From assembly GCF_009909235.1 (NCBI RefSeq), contig NZ_JAAAPO010000004.1, positions 310,001 through 374,000 of the forward strand: a stretch of DNA of 64,000 nt, given 5' to 3'. The notes beneath the pieces were generated by a model. The model searched no databases, had not been told where the DNA came from, and worked only from the letters and a program-made list of their open reading frames with translations. Below are positions 52,801 to 61,604 of the stretch, in pieces; within the stretch, counting starts at the first letter, position 1, and every line of letters begins with the position of its first letter. The position numbers and the translations under genes are program-made. This DNA comes from Novosphingobium ovatum. Its GTDB lineage: Bacteria > Pseudomonadota > Alphaproteobacteria > Sphingomonadales > Sphingomonadaceae.

Positions 52801-53556
52801 AAGATCCGCTTCCGCGACATTCAGGCCCAACCCCGCAAGATCATCTCCTCGCCCACATGGTCGGGCATTGAGAGCGAACATGTCTGCTACAATGCCGGCT
52901 ACACCAATGTCCATGAACTGATCCCCTGGCGCACACTGACTGGCCGCCAGCAATTGTATCAGGATCACAAGTGGATGCTGGCGTTTGGCGAGGCGCTGTG
53001 CGTCTACCGGCCGCCGATTGATACCAAGGCGGTCAAGCCGATGCTCGACCGGGCTGCGGGCCAGAACCATGTGGTGCTCAACTTCATCACCCCGCACCAG
53101 AAGTGGGGGATCCATTCCACCTACACCGACAATCAACTGATGCTGACACTGTCACGTGGCGGGCCGATCGTGTGGATGAGCGAGGTGGACGCTACCAAAG
53201 CCGGTCTGGTCGATAATGACTGGGTGGAGACGTTCAACGCCAACGGTGCGCTGGTCGCCCGCGTCGTGGTGTCGCAGCGCATGAAGGAAGGCACGCTGTT
53301 CATGTATCATGCGCAGGAAAAGCATGTGAACGTGCCCGGATCGCCGCTGACCGGACAGCGCGGCGGCATTCATAATTCCGTGACGCGCGCCATCCTCAAA
53401 CCCACCCACATGATCGGCGGCTATGTCCAGCAGGCCTATGGTTTCAACTATTACGGCACGGTCGGATCGAACCGCGATGAATTCGTGATCGTGCGCAAGC
53501 TGGACAAGGTCGACTGGCTCGAAGGGCCGCTGGCCGAAGGGGAGAATGCAGCATGA
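49819..53556 (+). CDS. narG: Respiratory nitrate reductase alpha subunit (Mo-bisMGD)
   Basis: 1245 residues, the length of E. coli NarG. The FS0 cluster ligands are present: His50, Cys54 and Cys58 in HGVNCTGSCSW, with a fourth cysteine in EPRGCPRGASYSW. The molybdenum-ligand Asp is in LSFYDWYCDLPP. There is no Tat signal, but NarG reads a remnant. Reduces nitrate to nitrite on the cytoplasmic side. ATGA overlap with narK and with narH. Confidence 0.96.
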   Translation: MSHLLDRLTFFRQKKEPFSDGHGVTTGEARDWEDSYRQRWQHDKIVRSTHGVNCTGSCSWKIYVKGGIITWETQQTDYPRTRPELPNHEPRGCPRGASYSWYIYSAQRLKYPMIRKRLVRMWREARRNLPPVAAWASIQNDPAKRKSYTAIRGHGGFVRSTWDEVNEIIAAANAYTAKIYGPDRVIGFSPIPAMSMVSYAAGARYLSLLGGTCLSFYDWYCDLPPSSPMTWGEQTDVCESADWYNAGFLMLWGSNVPQTRTPDAHFMTEARYRGAKVAVVSPDYAEATKFADLWLNPKQGTDAALALAMGHVILREFHLDRQVPYFEDYCRKYSDMPMLVRLVEQDGRLVPERLLRASDFAGNLGEGNNPDWKCVAIDEDSDEVVTPSGTAGFRWGEKGKWNLEEKDGKGKPVKLRLTAILDKDHDEIVEVAFPYFGNREHDHFAGTDHPDVLNRRVPVREMELAGGRAYVATVFDLLCANYGLDRGLGGDFVARDYAEMAPYTPAWAEKITGIPADHIITTAREFAANAEATNGKSMVILGAGLNHWYHMDMNYRGIINLLVMCGCVGQSGGGWAHYVGQEKLRPQTGWAPLAFGLDWARPPRHMNGTSFFYAHTDQWRYETLGVEEILSPTAPKGDWDSSLIDYNVRAERMGWLPSAPQLKNNPLDVGKAAAASGKDAKDYVADALKSGELELSCLDPDDPANWPRNMFVWRSNLLGSSGKGHEYFLKHLLGTAHGVQGKDLGEAGRQKPKEVKWHDDAPKGKLDLLVTLDFRMSTTCVYSDIVLPTASWYEKDDLNTSDMHPFIHPLSAAVDPVWESRSDWDIYKGLAKTFSQVAPEVLGVEQDVVLTPIQHDSANELAQPFDVADWGQGQCEPMPGKTMATVAVVERDYPNLYKRFTALGPLMDKLGNGGKGIAWPTAHEVENLRQLNGTVQEDGPSKGMPRIDTAIDAAEVLLMLAPETNGEVAVKAWAALSENTGRDHTHLALPKEDEKIRFRDIQAQPRKIISSPTWSGIESEHVCYNAGYTNVHELIPWRTLTGRQQLYQDHKWMLAFGEALCVYRPPIDTKAVKPMLDRAAGQNHVVLNFITPHQKWGIHSTYTDNQLMLTLSRGGPIVWMSEVDATKAGLVDNDWVETFNANGALVARVVVSQRMKEGTLFMYHAQEKHVNVPGSPLTGQRGGIHNSVTRAILKPTHMIGGYVQQAYGFNYYGTVGSNRDEFVIVRKLDKVDWLEGPLAEGENAA

Positions 53557-55109
53557 AGGTCCGCGCTCAAATCGGCAAAGTGCTCAATCTCGACAAGTGC
53601 ATCGGCTGCCACACTTGCTCGGTAACGTGCAAGAATGTGTGGACCAGCCGCGAAGGCGTGGAATACGCCTGGTTCAACAATGTCGAAAGCAAGCCCGGCG
53701 TGGGTTTCCCCAAGGATTGGGAAAACCAGAAGCGCTGGAACGGCGGCTGGGAACTGCGCCATGGCCGGTTGCAGCCACGCATGGGCGGCAAGTGGCGGCT
53801 GCTGGCCAAGATTTTCGCCAACCCCGATCTGCCCGAGATCGATGATTATTACGAGCCTTTCACCTTCGATTACGCCCACCTTCAGCAGGCGGGCGAGAGC
53901 AAGGCCTTCCCCACGGCTCGCCCGCGCAGCCTGATATCGGGCGAGCGGATCGAAAAGATCGAAGGTGGCCCGAACTGGGAGGAGATCCTTGGCGGCGAAT
54001 TTGCCAAGCGCTCGGCCGATTACAACTTCGAGGGCGTGCAGAAGGAGATCTACGGCGAGTTTGAAAACACGTTCCTGATGTATCTGCCGCGCCTTTGCGA
54101 GCATTGCCTCAACCCCACTTGCGTTGCCGCCTGCCCCTCCGGCTCGATCTACAAGCGCGAGGAGGACGGCATTGTCCTGATCGATCAGGAAAAATGCCGG
54201 GGCTGGCGCATGTGCGTGTCGGGCTGCCCGTACAAGAAGATCTACTTCAACTGGAAAAGCGGCAAGAGCGAAAAATGCATCTTCTGCTATCCCCGGATCG
54301 AGGCGGGGCAGCCCACGGTATGCTCGGAAACCTGTGTGGGCCGCATCCGCTACCTAGGCGTGATGCTTTACGATGCCGACCGTATCGAGGAAGCGGCCAG
54401 CGCCGAGAATGTCGAAGACCTCTATCAGGCTCAGCTCGACATCTTCCTTGATCCCACCGATCCGGAGGTGATCGCGCAAGCCCGCAAGGATGGCGTGCCA
54501 GAGGCATGGCTGGAGGCCGCAAGGCACTCGCCGGTGTGGAAGATGGCGATGGAATGGAAGGTCGCTTTCCCGCTCCATCCCGAATACCGCACACTGCCGA
54601 TGGTCTGGTACGTGCCGCCACTCTCGCCAATCAATTCGGCGGCCAGCGCGGGCAAGATTTCGGCCCACAACGGCATGCCTGATGTGCGCAGCTTGCGCAT
54701 CCCGGTGAAGTATCTCGCCAATTTGCTGACTGCAGGCAAGGAGGAGCCGGTGATCGACGCCCTGGAGCGGATGCTGGCGATGCGCGCCTATATGCGCGCC
54801 AAGACCGTCAAGGGTGTGATCGAGGAGCCGATCGCGGCAGGTGTGGGCCTGTCGGGCGCGCAGATCGAAGAGATGTACCGGATCATGGCCATCGCCAATT
54901 ACGAAGACCGCTTTGTCATTCCCAGTGGCCACCGCGAGGACACCGAGGATATGTATGACGAACGCGGCAGCTGCGGATTTTCCTTTGGCAATGGCTGTTC
55001 TGGCGGTTCGTCCAGCGCCAACCTGTTTGGCGCAACATCAAAGGCTTCAGGCCGCAAGAAGCTGGAAACGCCGTCGTCCCATATTGCACCTGCAAGGGAG
55101 GCATTGTGA
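53553..55109 (+). CDS. narH: Respiratory nitrate reductase beta subunit (Fe-S)
   Basis: 518 residues. Four cluster motifs: CIGCHTCSVTC (Cys16, 19, 22, and Cys26 follows), CEHCLNPTCVAACPSG, and CRGWRMCVSGCPYKK, where Trp replaces a cysteine to give the [3Fe-4S] centre, plus CIFCYPR and CSETCVGR. Passes electrons from NarI to NarG. Confidence 0.96.
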   Translation: MKVRAQIGKVLNLDKCIGCHTCSVTCKNVWTSREGVEYAWFNNVESKPGVGFPKDWENQKRWNGGWELRHGRLQPRMGGKWRLLAKIFANPDLPEIDDYYEPFTFDYAHLQQAGESKAFPTARPRSLISGERIEKIEGGPNWEEILGGEFAKRSADYNFEGVQKEIYGEFENTFLMYLPRLCEHCLNPTCVAACPSGSIYKREEDGIVLIDQEKCRGWRMCVSGCPYKKIYFNWKSGKSEKCIFCYPRIEAGQPTVCSETCVGRIRYLGVMLYDADRIEEAASAENVEDLYQAQLDIFLDPTDPEVIAQARKDGVPEAWLEAARHSPVWKMAMEWKVAFPLHPEYRTLPMVWYVPPLSPINSAASAGKISAHNGMPDVRSLRIPVKYLANLLTAGKEEPVIDALERMLAMRAYMRAKTVKGVIEEPIAAGVGLSGAQIEEMYRIMAIANYEDRFVIPSGHREDTEDMYDERGSCGFSFGNGCSGGSSSANLFGATSKASGRKKLETPSSHIAPAREAL

Positions 55110-55807
55110 TGCGCCACACGCTGCTCATTCTCTCGCATTTGTTGCGATATCCAACCGAAGGCTTGCAACAGGCGGCCCCCGAATTGCTTTCCATGCTCGA
55201 ACTCGACGGGGTACTGGAAGGCCGGCAGATCGAGAAGCTTCAGCCGCTGATCGACGCGATCATTGATGAGGAGTTGCTCGATCTTCAGGAGCGTTATGTC
55301 GGGCTGTTTGATCGCGGCCGTGCGATTTCCCTGCATTTGTTCGAGCATGTGCATGGCGAAAGCCGGGATCGCGGTCAGGCCATGGTTGAACTGCGCAGCC
55401 GCTACATCGCGTATGGCCTTGAAATCACGGCAAACGAACTGCCTGATTATTTGCCGATGTTCCTCGAATACCTGTCCTGCCTTCCCCTTGAGCAGGTTCT
55501 TGAGGAACTGGCACAACCAAGCCTCATCCTTCAGGCTTTGGCCGAAAGGCTGGACGAGCGCGATACGCTATACGCTGCCCCCATGAAAATCCTGGCCAAG
55601 CTTGCCGGTTCCACTGGTGAGGCGCTGGCTATCGCGCCGGCCGACGATCCCGATGATCTGGCCGCGCTGGACGCCATCTGGGCGGAGGAACAGGTTCGCT
55701 TCGATGCCCCTTTGCCAGGCGGCAGTGACAGCGCCTGCCCGAAAGCGGCGGCCATGATCGCCCGCCTCCATGCCCCCGAGCCTGCAAGGAGCCAGAACCA
55801 TGGCTGA
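55109..55807 (+). CDS. narJ: Nitrate reductase assembly chaperone
   Basis: 232 residues, all-helical TorD/NarJ-type. RHTLLILSHLLRYPTEGLQQ and ERYVGLFDRGRAISLHLFEHVHGESRDRGQAM are NarJ signatures. Needed for cofactor insertion into NarGH; not part of the final enzyme. ATG 55109 has GGGAGG with 7-base spacing; GTG 55106 is less well placed. Acidic C-terminus. The stop overlaps narI by 8 bases. Confidence 0.93.
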   Translation: MRHTLLILSHLLRYPTEGLQQAAPELLSMLELDGVLEGRQIEKLQPLIDAIIDEELLDLQERYVGLFDRGRAISLHLFEHVHGESRDRGQAMVELRSRYIAYGLEITANELPDYLPMFLEYLSCLPLEQVLEELAQPSLILQALAERLDERDTLYAAPMKILAKLAGSTGEALAIAPADDPDDLAALDAIWAEEQVRFDAPLPGGSDSACPKAAAMIARLHAPEPARSQNHG

Positions 55808-56504
55808 TTTCCTTCACCATCTGCTCTTCGGAATTTACCCTTATATTGCGCTGGCCGTTTTGGCGGTCGGCTCGGTGATCCGCTATGACCGCGAGCCCTA
55901 TTCCTGGCGCGCGGGCTCAAGCCAGCTTTTGCGGCGCAAACAGCTTATCATCGGCTCGGTGCTGTTCCATCTGGGTGTGCTGATGATCTTTGCCGGGCAT
56001 TTGGTTGGCCTGCTGACGCCCATCGCCATTTGGGATGCTCTTGGTGTGCCCCATGGCGCCAAGCAAGTGCTGGCCATGAGCGCGGGCGGCGTGGCGGGCA
56101 TTATGGCGATTGCCGGGGCGACGCTGCTGATCCATCGCCGCTTCTTCGATCCGCGCGTGCGCGCAGCGTCAAATTTCAGCGACAATCTCGTGATTCTCTT
56201 GCTGTGGATGCAACTGGCGCTGGGCCTGTCGACCATTCCGGTATCCGCGCAGCATCTCGACGGCCACGAAATGGTCAAGTTTATGGAATGGGCACAAGGC
56301 ATCTTCACCCTGCGCGGTGATGCGGCCGACCACATTCGCGATGTCGCGCTGGTGTTCAAGTTGCATCTGATGCTGGGGATGACCATCCTGCTGCTATTCC
56401 CCTTCACCCGTCTCGTTCATATGCTGAGCGTTCCGGTGCGCTACATCTGGCGTTCGGGTTATCAGGTTGTGCGCTCGCGCAAACTGGCGGCGCGTCATGG
56501 CTGA
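55800..56504 (+). CDS. narI: Respiratory nitrate reductase gamma subunit (cytochrome b)
   Basis: 234 residues, five helices. Heme ligands: His57 and His67 in FHLGVLMIFAGH, and the later pair in FKLHLMLGM and TRLVHMLS. Takes electrons from quinol. The real start is ATG 55800 (MADFLHHLL); the open frame upstream is within narJ. The end overlaps the next gene by 8 bases. Confidence 0.95.
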   Translation: MADFLHHLLFGIYPYIALAVLAVGSVIRYDREPYSWRAGSSQLLRRKQLIIGSVLFHLGVLMIFAGHLVGLLTPIAIWDALGVPHGAKQVLAMSAGGVAGIMAIAGATLLIHRRFFDPRVRAASNFSDNLVILLLWMQLALGLSTIPVSAQHLDGHEMVKFMEWAQGIFTLRGDAADHIRDVALVFKLHLMLGMTILLLFPFTRLVHMLSVPVRYIWRSGYQVVRSRKLAARHG

Positions 56505-57309
56505 AACGCTCGAACACGCCCGCGTGGCGGTCAATGGCACAGAAATCCCGCCAGCTGCCATCGCCGCCGAAGCGCAGCATCATCCCGCCGGCACTCCGCA
56601 GGAAGCCTTGAGGGCCGCCAGCGAAGCGCTCGTCATCCGCCAGCTCCTGCTCGACGAGGCGGAGAGGTTGGGCGTGGAGGGCCATGACATCAACGACGAT
56701 GAGGGACGGCCCCTTTCGCGCGAGGAAGCGCAGATCGAGGCGCTGCTTGCGTCGCAAGTAAAAACCCCGAAGGCCGACGAGGCCACTGCGCGCCGCTATT
56801 ACGAGGGCCATCGCGCACGGTTCCGGTCGCCGGTGCTGGTGGAGGCCGCGCATATCCTGTTTGCGGCAGACCCTGCCGACCCCATGGCCTATGGCTTGGC
56901 CACGGGCGACGCGCGCAATGCCATCAAGGTGCTGCAACGACAGCCTGAGCGCTTTGCCGAATGGGCGCAGAAGCATTCGGTCTGCCCCTCGAAAGCGCAG
57001 GACGGGATGCTGGGCCAGATTGCCCCCGGATCGCTGGTGCCCGAATTTGAGGAGGCGCTCTTCAAGCTGGAGGCTGGCGCGCTGCACGCAGAGCCGGTCA
57101 AGACACGCTTTGGCGTCCATGTCATCCGCGCCGGGCGCCGGGTGGAGGCGCAGGATTTGCCCTTCGAGGCGGTGGAGCGACAGATCGTCGAGTATCTCGA
57201 AGAGGCTAGCTGGCGGCGGGCTGTGGCGCAATATGTCGGGCTTTTGGCCGCCAATGCCCAGCTGGAAGGCGTCGAAATTGCCGCGGCCAACGGGCCACTC
57301 GTGCAATGA
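56497..57309 (+). CDS. Parvulin-type peptidyl-prolyl isomerase of the nar operon
   Basis: 270 residues. The parvulin domain spans about 110-225: VEAAHILFAADP, FAEWAQKHSVCPSKAQDGMLGQIAPGSLVPEFEEALFKLEAG, TRFGVHVIRAGRR. An N-terminal helical part resembles NifM/SurA-type chaperones. No signal peptide, so cytoplasmic, near the assembly of NarGH. Same position in nar operons of Pseudomonas and Paracoccus-like bacteria. Overlaps narI and moaA. Confidence 0.9.
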   Translation: MAETLEHARVAVNGTEIPPAAIAAEAQHHPAGTPQEALRAASEALVIRQLLLDEAERLGVEGHDINDDEGRPLSREEAQIEALLASQVKTPKADEATARRYYEGHRARFRSPVLVEAAHILFAADPADPMAYGLATGDARNAIKVLQRQPERFAEWAQKHSVCPSKAQDGMLGQIAPGSLVPEFEEALFKLEAGALHAEPVKTRFGVHVIRAGRRVEAQDLPFEAVERQIVEYLEEASWRRAVAQYVGLLAANAQLEGVEIAAANGPLVQ

Positions 57310-58301
57310 CCTCGCCTTTGCACAATTTGCGCGATGGGCATGGGCGCAGCTTTGAATATCTGCGCCTGTCGCTCACCGATGTGTGCAATTTTCGCTGCAC
57401 CTATTGCCTGCCCGATGGCTATCGCAAGCAGGCGGGAAAGCCGGCAAACCTGTCGGTGGCGGAGATCGCCCGGCTGGTGTGCGCCTTTGCCGCCCTGGGC
57501 TTGTGGAAAGTGCGGCTGACCGGCGGCGAGCCAAGCCTGCGGGCGGAAGTGCTGGATATCGCCCAGACGATTTCGGGCACTGCGGGCATTCGCAGGCTGG
57601 CCATGACCACCAATGGTTATCGTCTGGCCGAGCGGGCCAAAGACTATGCCAGCGTTGGCATCACCTCGCTCAACCTCTCGCTGGACTCACTCGATCCGGC
57701 CCGCTTTGCACAGATCACCGGCCATGATCGCCTGCCGGAAATTCTGGCTGGCGTTGATGCGGCCCGCGATGCGGGCATCGAGAGCATCAAGCTCAATGCG
57801 GTGTTGATGAAAGGCATCAATGACGGCGAACTGCTTGCCTTCATGGATTTTGTCGAGCGGCATGACCTGAGCCTGCGCTTCATTGAAGTCATGCGCACCA
57901 ATGACAATGTGCCCTTTTTCAGGCGGTATTACCTGCCCGCCGCCACGGTCATCGCACAATTGGAACGCGCTGGATGGCAAAGGCTTGCCCGCGCGCCGGG
58001 CGCCGGGCCAGCGATAGAGTTTGCCCATCCGGCTGGCCGGGGCCGCATCGGCGTGATCGCCCCCTATGCCAAGGATTTCTGCGCCAGCTGCAACCGTCTG
58101 CGAGTGTCGTCGTTGGGCAAACTGCACCTGTGCCTGTTTGGCGATTTCGGCGTGGATCTGCGCCCCTTGCTGGCCGATGACGCTCAACAGGACGAACTGC
58201 TGGGGCGCATCGAGGAACTGACTCGAACGAAAAGCCTGTCGCACCGCCTGTTGCAGAACGACAGCGGCGCCACGCCCCATCTCGCTTCTATCGGAGGCTG
58301 A
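57306..58301 (+). CDS. moaA: GTP 3',8-cyclase (molybdenum cofactor synthesis, radical SAM)
   Basis: 331 residues. Radical-SAM cluster C27-x3-C31-x2-C34 (CNFRCTYC), TGGEPSLR, a second cluster in CASCNRLRVSSLGKLHLC, and the C-terminal GG (SIGG) that enters the active site. First step from GTP to molybdopterin. Overlaps the isomerase gene by ATGA. A nar-linked copy supports Mo-enzyme demand under anaerobiosis. Confidence 0.95.
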   Translation: MTSPLHNLRDGHGRSFEYLRLSLTDVCNFRCTYCLPDGYRKQAGKPANLSVAEIARLVCAFAALGLWKVRLTGGEPSLRAEVLDIAQTISGTAGIRRLAMTTNGYRLAERAKDYASVGITSLNLSLDSLDPARFAQITGHDRLPEILAGVDAARDAGIESIKLNAVLMKGINDGELLAFMDFVERHDLSLRFIEVMRTNDNVPFFRRYYLPAATVIAQLERAGWQRLARAPGAGPAIEFAHPAGRGRIGVIAPYAKDFCASCNRLRVSSLGKLHLCLFGDFGVDLRPLLADDAQQDELLGRIEELTRTKSLSHRLLQNDSGATPHLASIGG

Positions 58302-58306
58302 TTGCC

Positions 58307-58843
58307 ATGCCCGGAATTGACCAAAACCTGCCCTTTTATCCCCTCGGCATGGCTGTTCTGACCATCTCTGACACGCGCGCCATGGCAACCGACACCTCCG
58401 GCGGCCTGTTGGCCGACAGGTTGGTGGCCGCTGGGCACAGCCTGCTCGACCGTGCCTTGGTGCCCGATGACATTCCCGCGATCCGCGCGCAGATCGAAAG
58501 CTGGCTTGCCCGGCCAGAGATCGAGGTCATTCTGACCACGGGCGGAACCGGTTTCTCGCCGCGAGACAACACCCCCGAGGCGGTGCGCCCACTGCTGAAG
58601 CGCGAGATGGACGGGTTCTCCGTGGCCTTCCATCAGAAGAGCCTTGGCACCGTGGGCGTCGCCTCGATGCAATCGCGCGCCTTTGCCGGGCAGGCTGGCG
58701 ATGCCTTCATCTTCTGCATCCCCGGCTCCACGGGCGCTTGCCGCGATGCCTGGGACGGCTTGCTCGAACTGGAGTTCGACAGCCGCCACAAGCCCTGTTC
58801 CATCGCGGGGGCTTTGCCGCGCCTGCGCGAGGTCTGCGCATGA
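58307..58843 (+). CDS. moaB: Molybdopterin adenylyltransferase-like (MoaB/Mog)
   Basis: 178 residues. MAVLTISDTRAMATDTSGG, then LTTGGTGFSPRDNTPEAV (the conserved GTG...RD loop) and FCIPGSTGACRDAW identify the MoaB/Mog family, which adenylates molybdopterin before metal insertion. GGAGG lies 10 bases before ATG 58307. Confidence 0.92.
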   Translation: MPGIDQNLPFYPLGMAVLTISDTRAMATDTSGGLLADRLVAAGHSLLDRALVPDDIPAIRAQIESWLARPEIEVILTTGGTGFSPRDNTPEAVRPLLKREMDGFSVAFHQKSLGTVGVASMQSRAFAGQAGDAFIFCIPGSTGACRDAWDGLLELEFDSRHKPCSIAGALPRLREVCA

Positions 58844-60033
58844 TCGACTTCGATGAAGCGCAGAAACTGTTGGCCGAGGCGGTCAAGCCTTTGGCAATCG
58901 AGCGCGTTGCCCTTGCCGAGGCCTTTGACCGTGTGTTGGCAGAGCCGGTCCATGCCGCCATTTCCGCGCCGCGCAGGGCGGTTTCGGCCATGGACGGCTA
59001 TGCCCTGCGTGACAGCGACGCTGCCATCGGCGCCACGCTAAGGATTGCTGGGGAGAGCTTTGCCGGCGGCCTGCTGCCACCGGCGATCGGACCGGGCCAA
59101 TGCCTGCGGATCTTCACCGGGGCAGCCCTGCCCGAAGGGGCGGACCGGGTCATCATGCAGGAGAATTGCTGCGCCGAAAATGGCAGCATGACCATTGTGG
59201 CCGCGTATGGGCCAGGCTGGCATGTACGCCCCGAAGCCAGCGATTTTGCGCAGGGAGACCTGCTGCTTCAACAAGGCACCTTGCTCACGCCTCGTGCGAT
59301 GGTGACTTTGGCTGGGGCCGATGTCGACACTGCTCTGGTCTACAAGCGTCCCCGTGTTGCCATTATCGCCACCGGCGATGAACTGGCCCCGCCCGGAACG
59401 GCCAGAAACAACGTTTTGAAAATCCCAGAATCAGTCTCTTTTGGCGCCGCCGCGCTTGCCCGGGAATATGGCGCAAGCATTGAAGCGCGCTTTACCGGCG
59501 CGGATGAGCTGGCAGACCTTCGCAGGCTGGCTGATCGCGCGCTGACGCTGGCCAATGTTGTCGTGGTGACGGGTGGCGCCTCGGTTGGAGAGCGTGACTT
59601 TGCAAAGGCCATGTTTGACGACCAGAATCTGGAAATGCTGTTTACCAAAGTGGCGATGAAGCCCGGCAAGCCGATCTGGATCGGGCGTGCCCAGGGGCGG
59701 TGGGTGGTGGGGCTGCCGGGAAACCCCACCTCGGCCATGGTCACCGCGCGGCTGTTTCTGGCTCCGCTACTCGCGCTGCTGCAAGGCCGGGCCATCGGCG
59801 ATGCGGTCAATTGGCTGCACCTCCCGATTACTGGGCAATGGCCGCAAAGGCAAACTCGCACCAATTTCGTGCGCGCTTGCATGACTGATGAAGGACTGGT
59901 CCCAACGCAGAATCAGGATTCTGGCGCTCAGCTCCCCTTACAGGAGTCCGACTGGCTGGTGCGTATCGACCCAGAGCACGACGATGCCTCACCAGAATTT
60001 TTCAAATTTACGGCCAAAGCTTTGCAGTTTTAA
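58840..60033 (+). CDS. moeA: Molybdopterin molybdenumtransferase
   Basis: 397 residues from ATG 58840 in ATGA overlap with moaB; the open frame upstream lies inside moaB. Family motifs: RRAVSAMDGYALR, GAALPEGADRVIMQEN, VAIIATGDEL, VVVTGGASVGERDF, VVGLPGNPTSAMV. Inserts molybdate into adenylated cofactor. Last gene of the nar-mo unit. Confidence 0.94.
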   Translation: MIDFDEAQKLLAEAVKPLAIERVALAEAFDRVLAEPVHAAISAPRRAVSAMDGYALRDSDAAIGATLRIAGESFAGGLLPPAIGPGQCLRIFTGAALPEGADRVIMQENCCAENGSMTIVAAYGPGWHVRPEASDFAQGDLLLQQGTLLTPRAMVTLAGADVDTALVYKRPRVAIIATGDELAPPGTARNNVLKIPESVSFGAAALAREYGASIEARFTGADELADLRRLADRALTLANVVVVTGGASVGERDFAKAMFDDQNLEMLFTKVAMKPGKPIWIGRAQGRWVVGLPGNPTSAMVTARLFLAPLLALLQGRAIGDAVNWLHLPITGQWPQRQTRTNFVRACMTDEGLVPTQNQDSGAQLPLQESDWLVRIDPEHDDASPEFFKFTAKALQF

Positions 60034-60109
60034 CTGCCGGCAGGCGTGTCCGACGGCTTTGCATGGGCGTCAGATTTAAGTATTTCTGCTAGATAGGAAA
60101 AATCAGACC

Positions 60110-61204
60110 ATGCGCAAGCCTTCGTTCCGAGCTGATCATGTTGGCAGCCTGCTACGCCCGGCGCGAATTGCCGCAGCGCGCCAAGCCGGTGCCAGCCCTG
60201 CCGAACTGCGCGCGATCGAGGATGAAGAAATCCCGGCATTGATCAAAATGCAGGAAGACATCGGCTTGAAAGTGGTCACCGATGGCGAGGTCCGCCGTGC
60301 TTTCTGGCACTTTGACTTTATGGGCATGCTTGACGGCATGGAAATGCAACGGGGCAAGGATGGGGTTCAATTCCACGGGACGCGCATTCCCGCAGTACGG
60401 CCTGTTATAACCGGGGAGTTGGGCTTTCCCGGGAACCACCCCATGCTGGAGCATTTCACTTTTGTGAAAAAGCATGCCGCCGTTTGCCCCAAGATCTCCA
60501 TTCCAGGACCATCCTGCGTACATTTTCGCACCGATCCATCCGATGTCTTCCCGGAAATATACCGTGATCCCGAGATCCTGTTCGCGCATATCGCCGCAGC
60601 TTACAAAAATGCCGTTCAGGCATATTATGAGGCGGGTTGCCGCTATCTCCAGCTCGATGACATTTTTTTCGCCTATCTAGGCGACCCGGTGCAGCGCGAA
60701 AAGCGAAACGCGATGGGGCAAAACCCGGACTGGTTGATCGATCGCTATGCTTGGATGTTGAACGAAGCGATCAAGGACCGCCCGTCCGACATGCTGATCG
60801 GCATGCACATGTGTCGCGGCAATTTCCGCTCCACCTTTGCCGCTTCGGGCGGATACGATGCTGCCGCCGATGCGATATTCAACCAGACCGATGTCGATAT
60901 CTACTTCATGGAGTATGACACAGACCGGGCTGGCGGCCTGGAGCCGCTGAAATTGCTGCCCAAAGGGCACAAGCGCGTGTTGGCCGGCTTCATTACCACC
61001 AAAAGCCCGATGCTGGAGACGGCCGATGATCTGGCGCGGCAATTCGAAGCGGCTTCTGCTTATGTGGACATGGATCAACTGGGAATTGCCCCCCAATGTG
61101 GCTTTGCGTCTACCGAACACGGAAACGCGCTGAGCGAAGATGATCAACGCCGAAAGCTGGAATTGGTTTTCAAGACAGCTCAAAGACTTTGGGGCGAAAT
61201 ATAG
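60110..61204 (+). CDS. MetE-like (cobalamin-independent) methyltransferase, YxjG/YxjH type
   Basis: 364 residues, about the size of the MetE C-terminal domain. Zinc ligands His233 and Cys235 in GMHMCRGN and Cys330 in APQCGFAS are present. RADHVGSLLRPARI opens the protein. Related small enzymes transfer methyl groups to thiols such as homocysteine; the donor is not methyltetrahydrofolate-triglutamate for certain. It has its own gap (76 bases) after moeA. Confidence 0.85.
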   Translation: MRKPSFRADHVGSLLRPARIAAARQAGASPAELRAIEDEEIPALIKMQEDIGLKVVTDGEVRRAFWHFDFMGMLDGMEMQRGKDGVQFHGTRIPAVRPVITGELGFPGNHPMLEHFTFVKKHAAVCPKISIPGPSCVHFRTDPSDVFPEIYRDPEILFAHIAAAYKNAVQAYYEAGCRYLQLDDIFFAYLGDPVQREKRNAMGQNPDWLIDRYAWMLNEAIKDRPSDMLIGMHMCRGNFRSTFAASGGYDAAADAIFNQTDVDIYFMEYDTDRAGGLEPLKLLPKGHKRVLAGFITTKSPMLETADDLARQFEAASAYVDMDQLGIAPQCGFASTEHGNALSEDDQRRKLELVFKTAQRLWGEI

Positions 61205-61604
61205 TACCTTAAGTGGGATCCGGCTCTCGCCACCATGGGGCAAGTGATCTTGGCCATCATGCTGGCGGACTGTTCGGCGTCAGCACCTATGGCCCAGAAA
61301 AGGGGTTGCGGCTAACGGAGGGATTGGGTCTCGTCGTAGTGACGTAAGGAACGCATCTATGGACGCCTCCTGCGCAAGGCAATTTTTCGATCGTACGAAC
61401 GGCTTACTATGCGTGAATCTATCCGGCCTCTGTTTGGAGCGATAAAACTCCGGGCCATGATGGGAATCCGCGTTCTTCAATGCCTTCTAAGATGAGCGGC
61501 CTGAGATGGCCATCGTTCCTTGCAGGCTGTGAAGGGGCGACGCTTGCCGTTGCACCATCAATTTCTCACCTCGCATATTGTCACGGCCGGGGCAGCAATT
61601 CCAA
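61205..61604. other. Intergenic region before the IS110 remnant
   Basis: 400 bases with no convincing gene. The right part belongs to the downstream end of the IS110 element. An open frame at 61280-61480 on the minus strand has a charged, low-information translation and is not taken as a gene. Confidence 0.4.

Noticed and set aside
61280-61480. Possible 66-residue gene on the minus strand
   Set aside because: Charged random-looking translation beside an IS element, no ribosome site.
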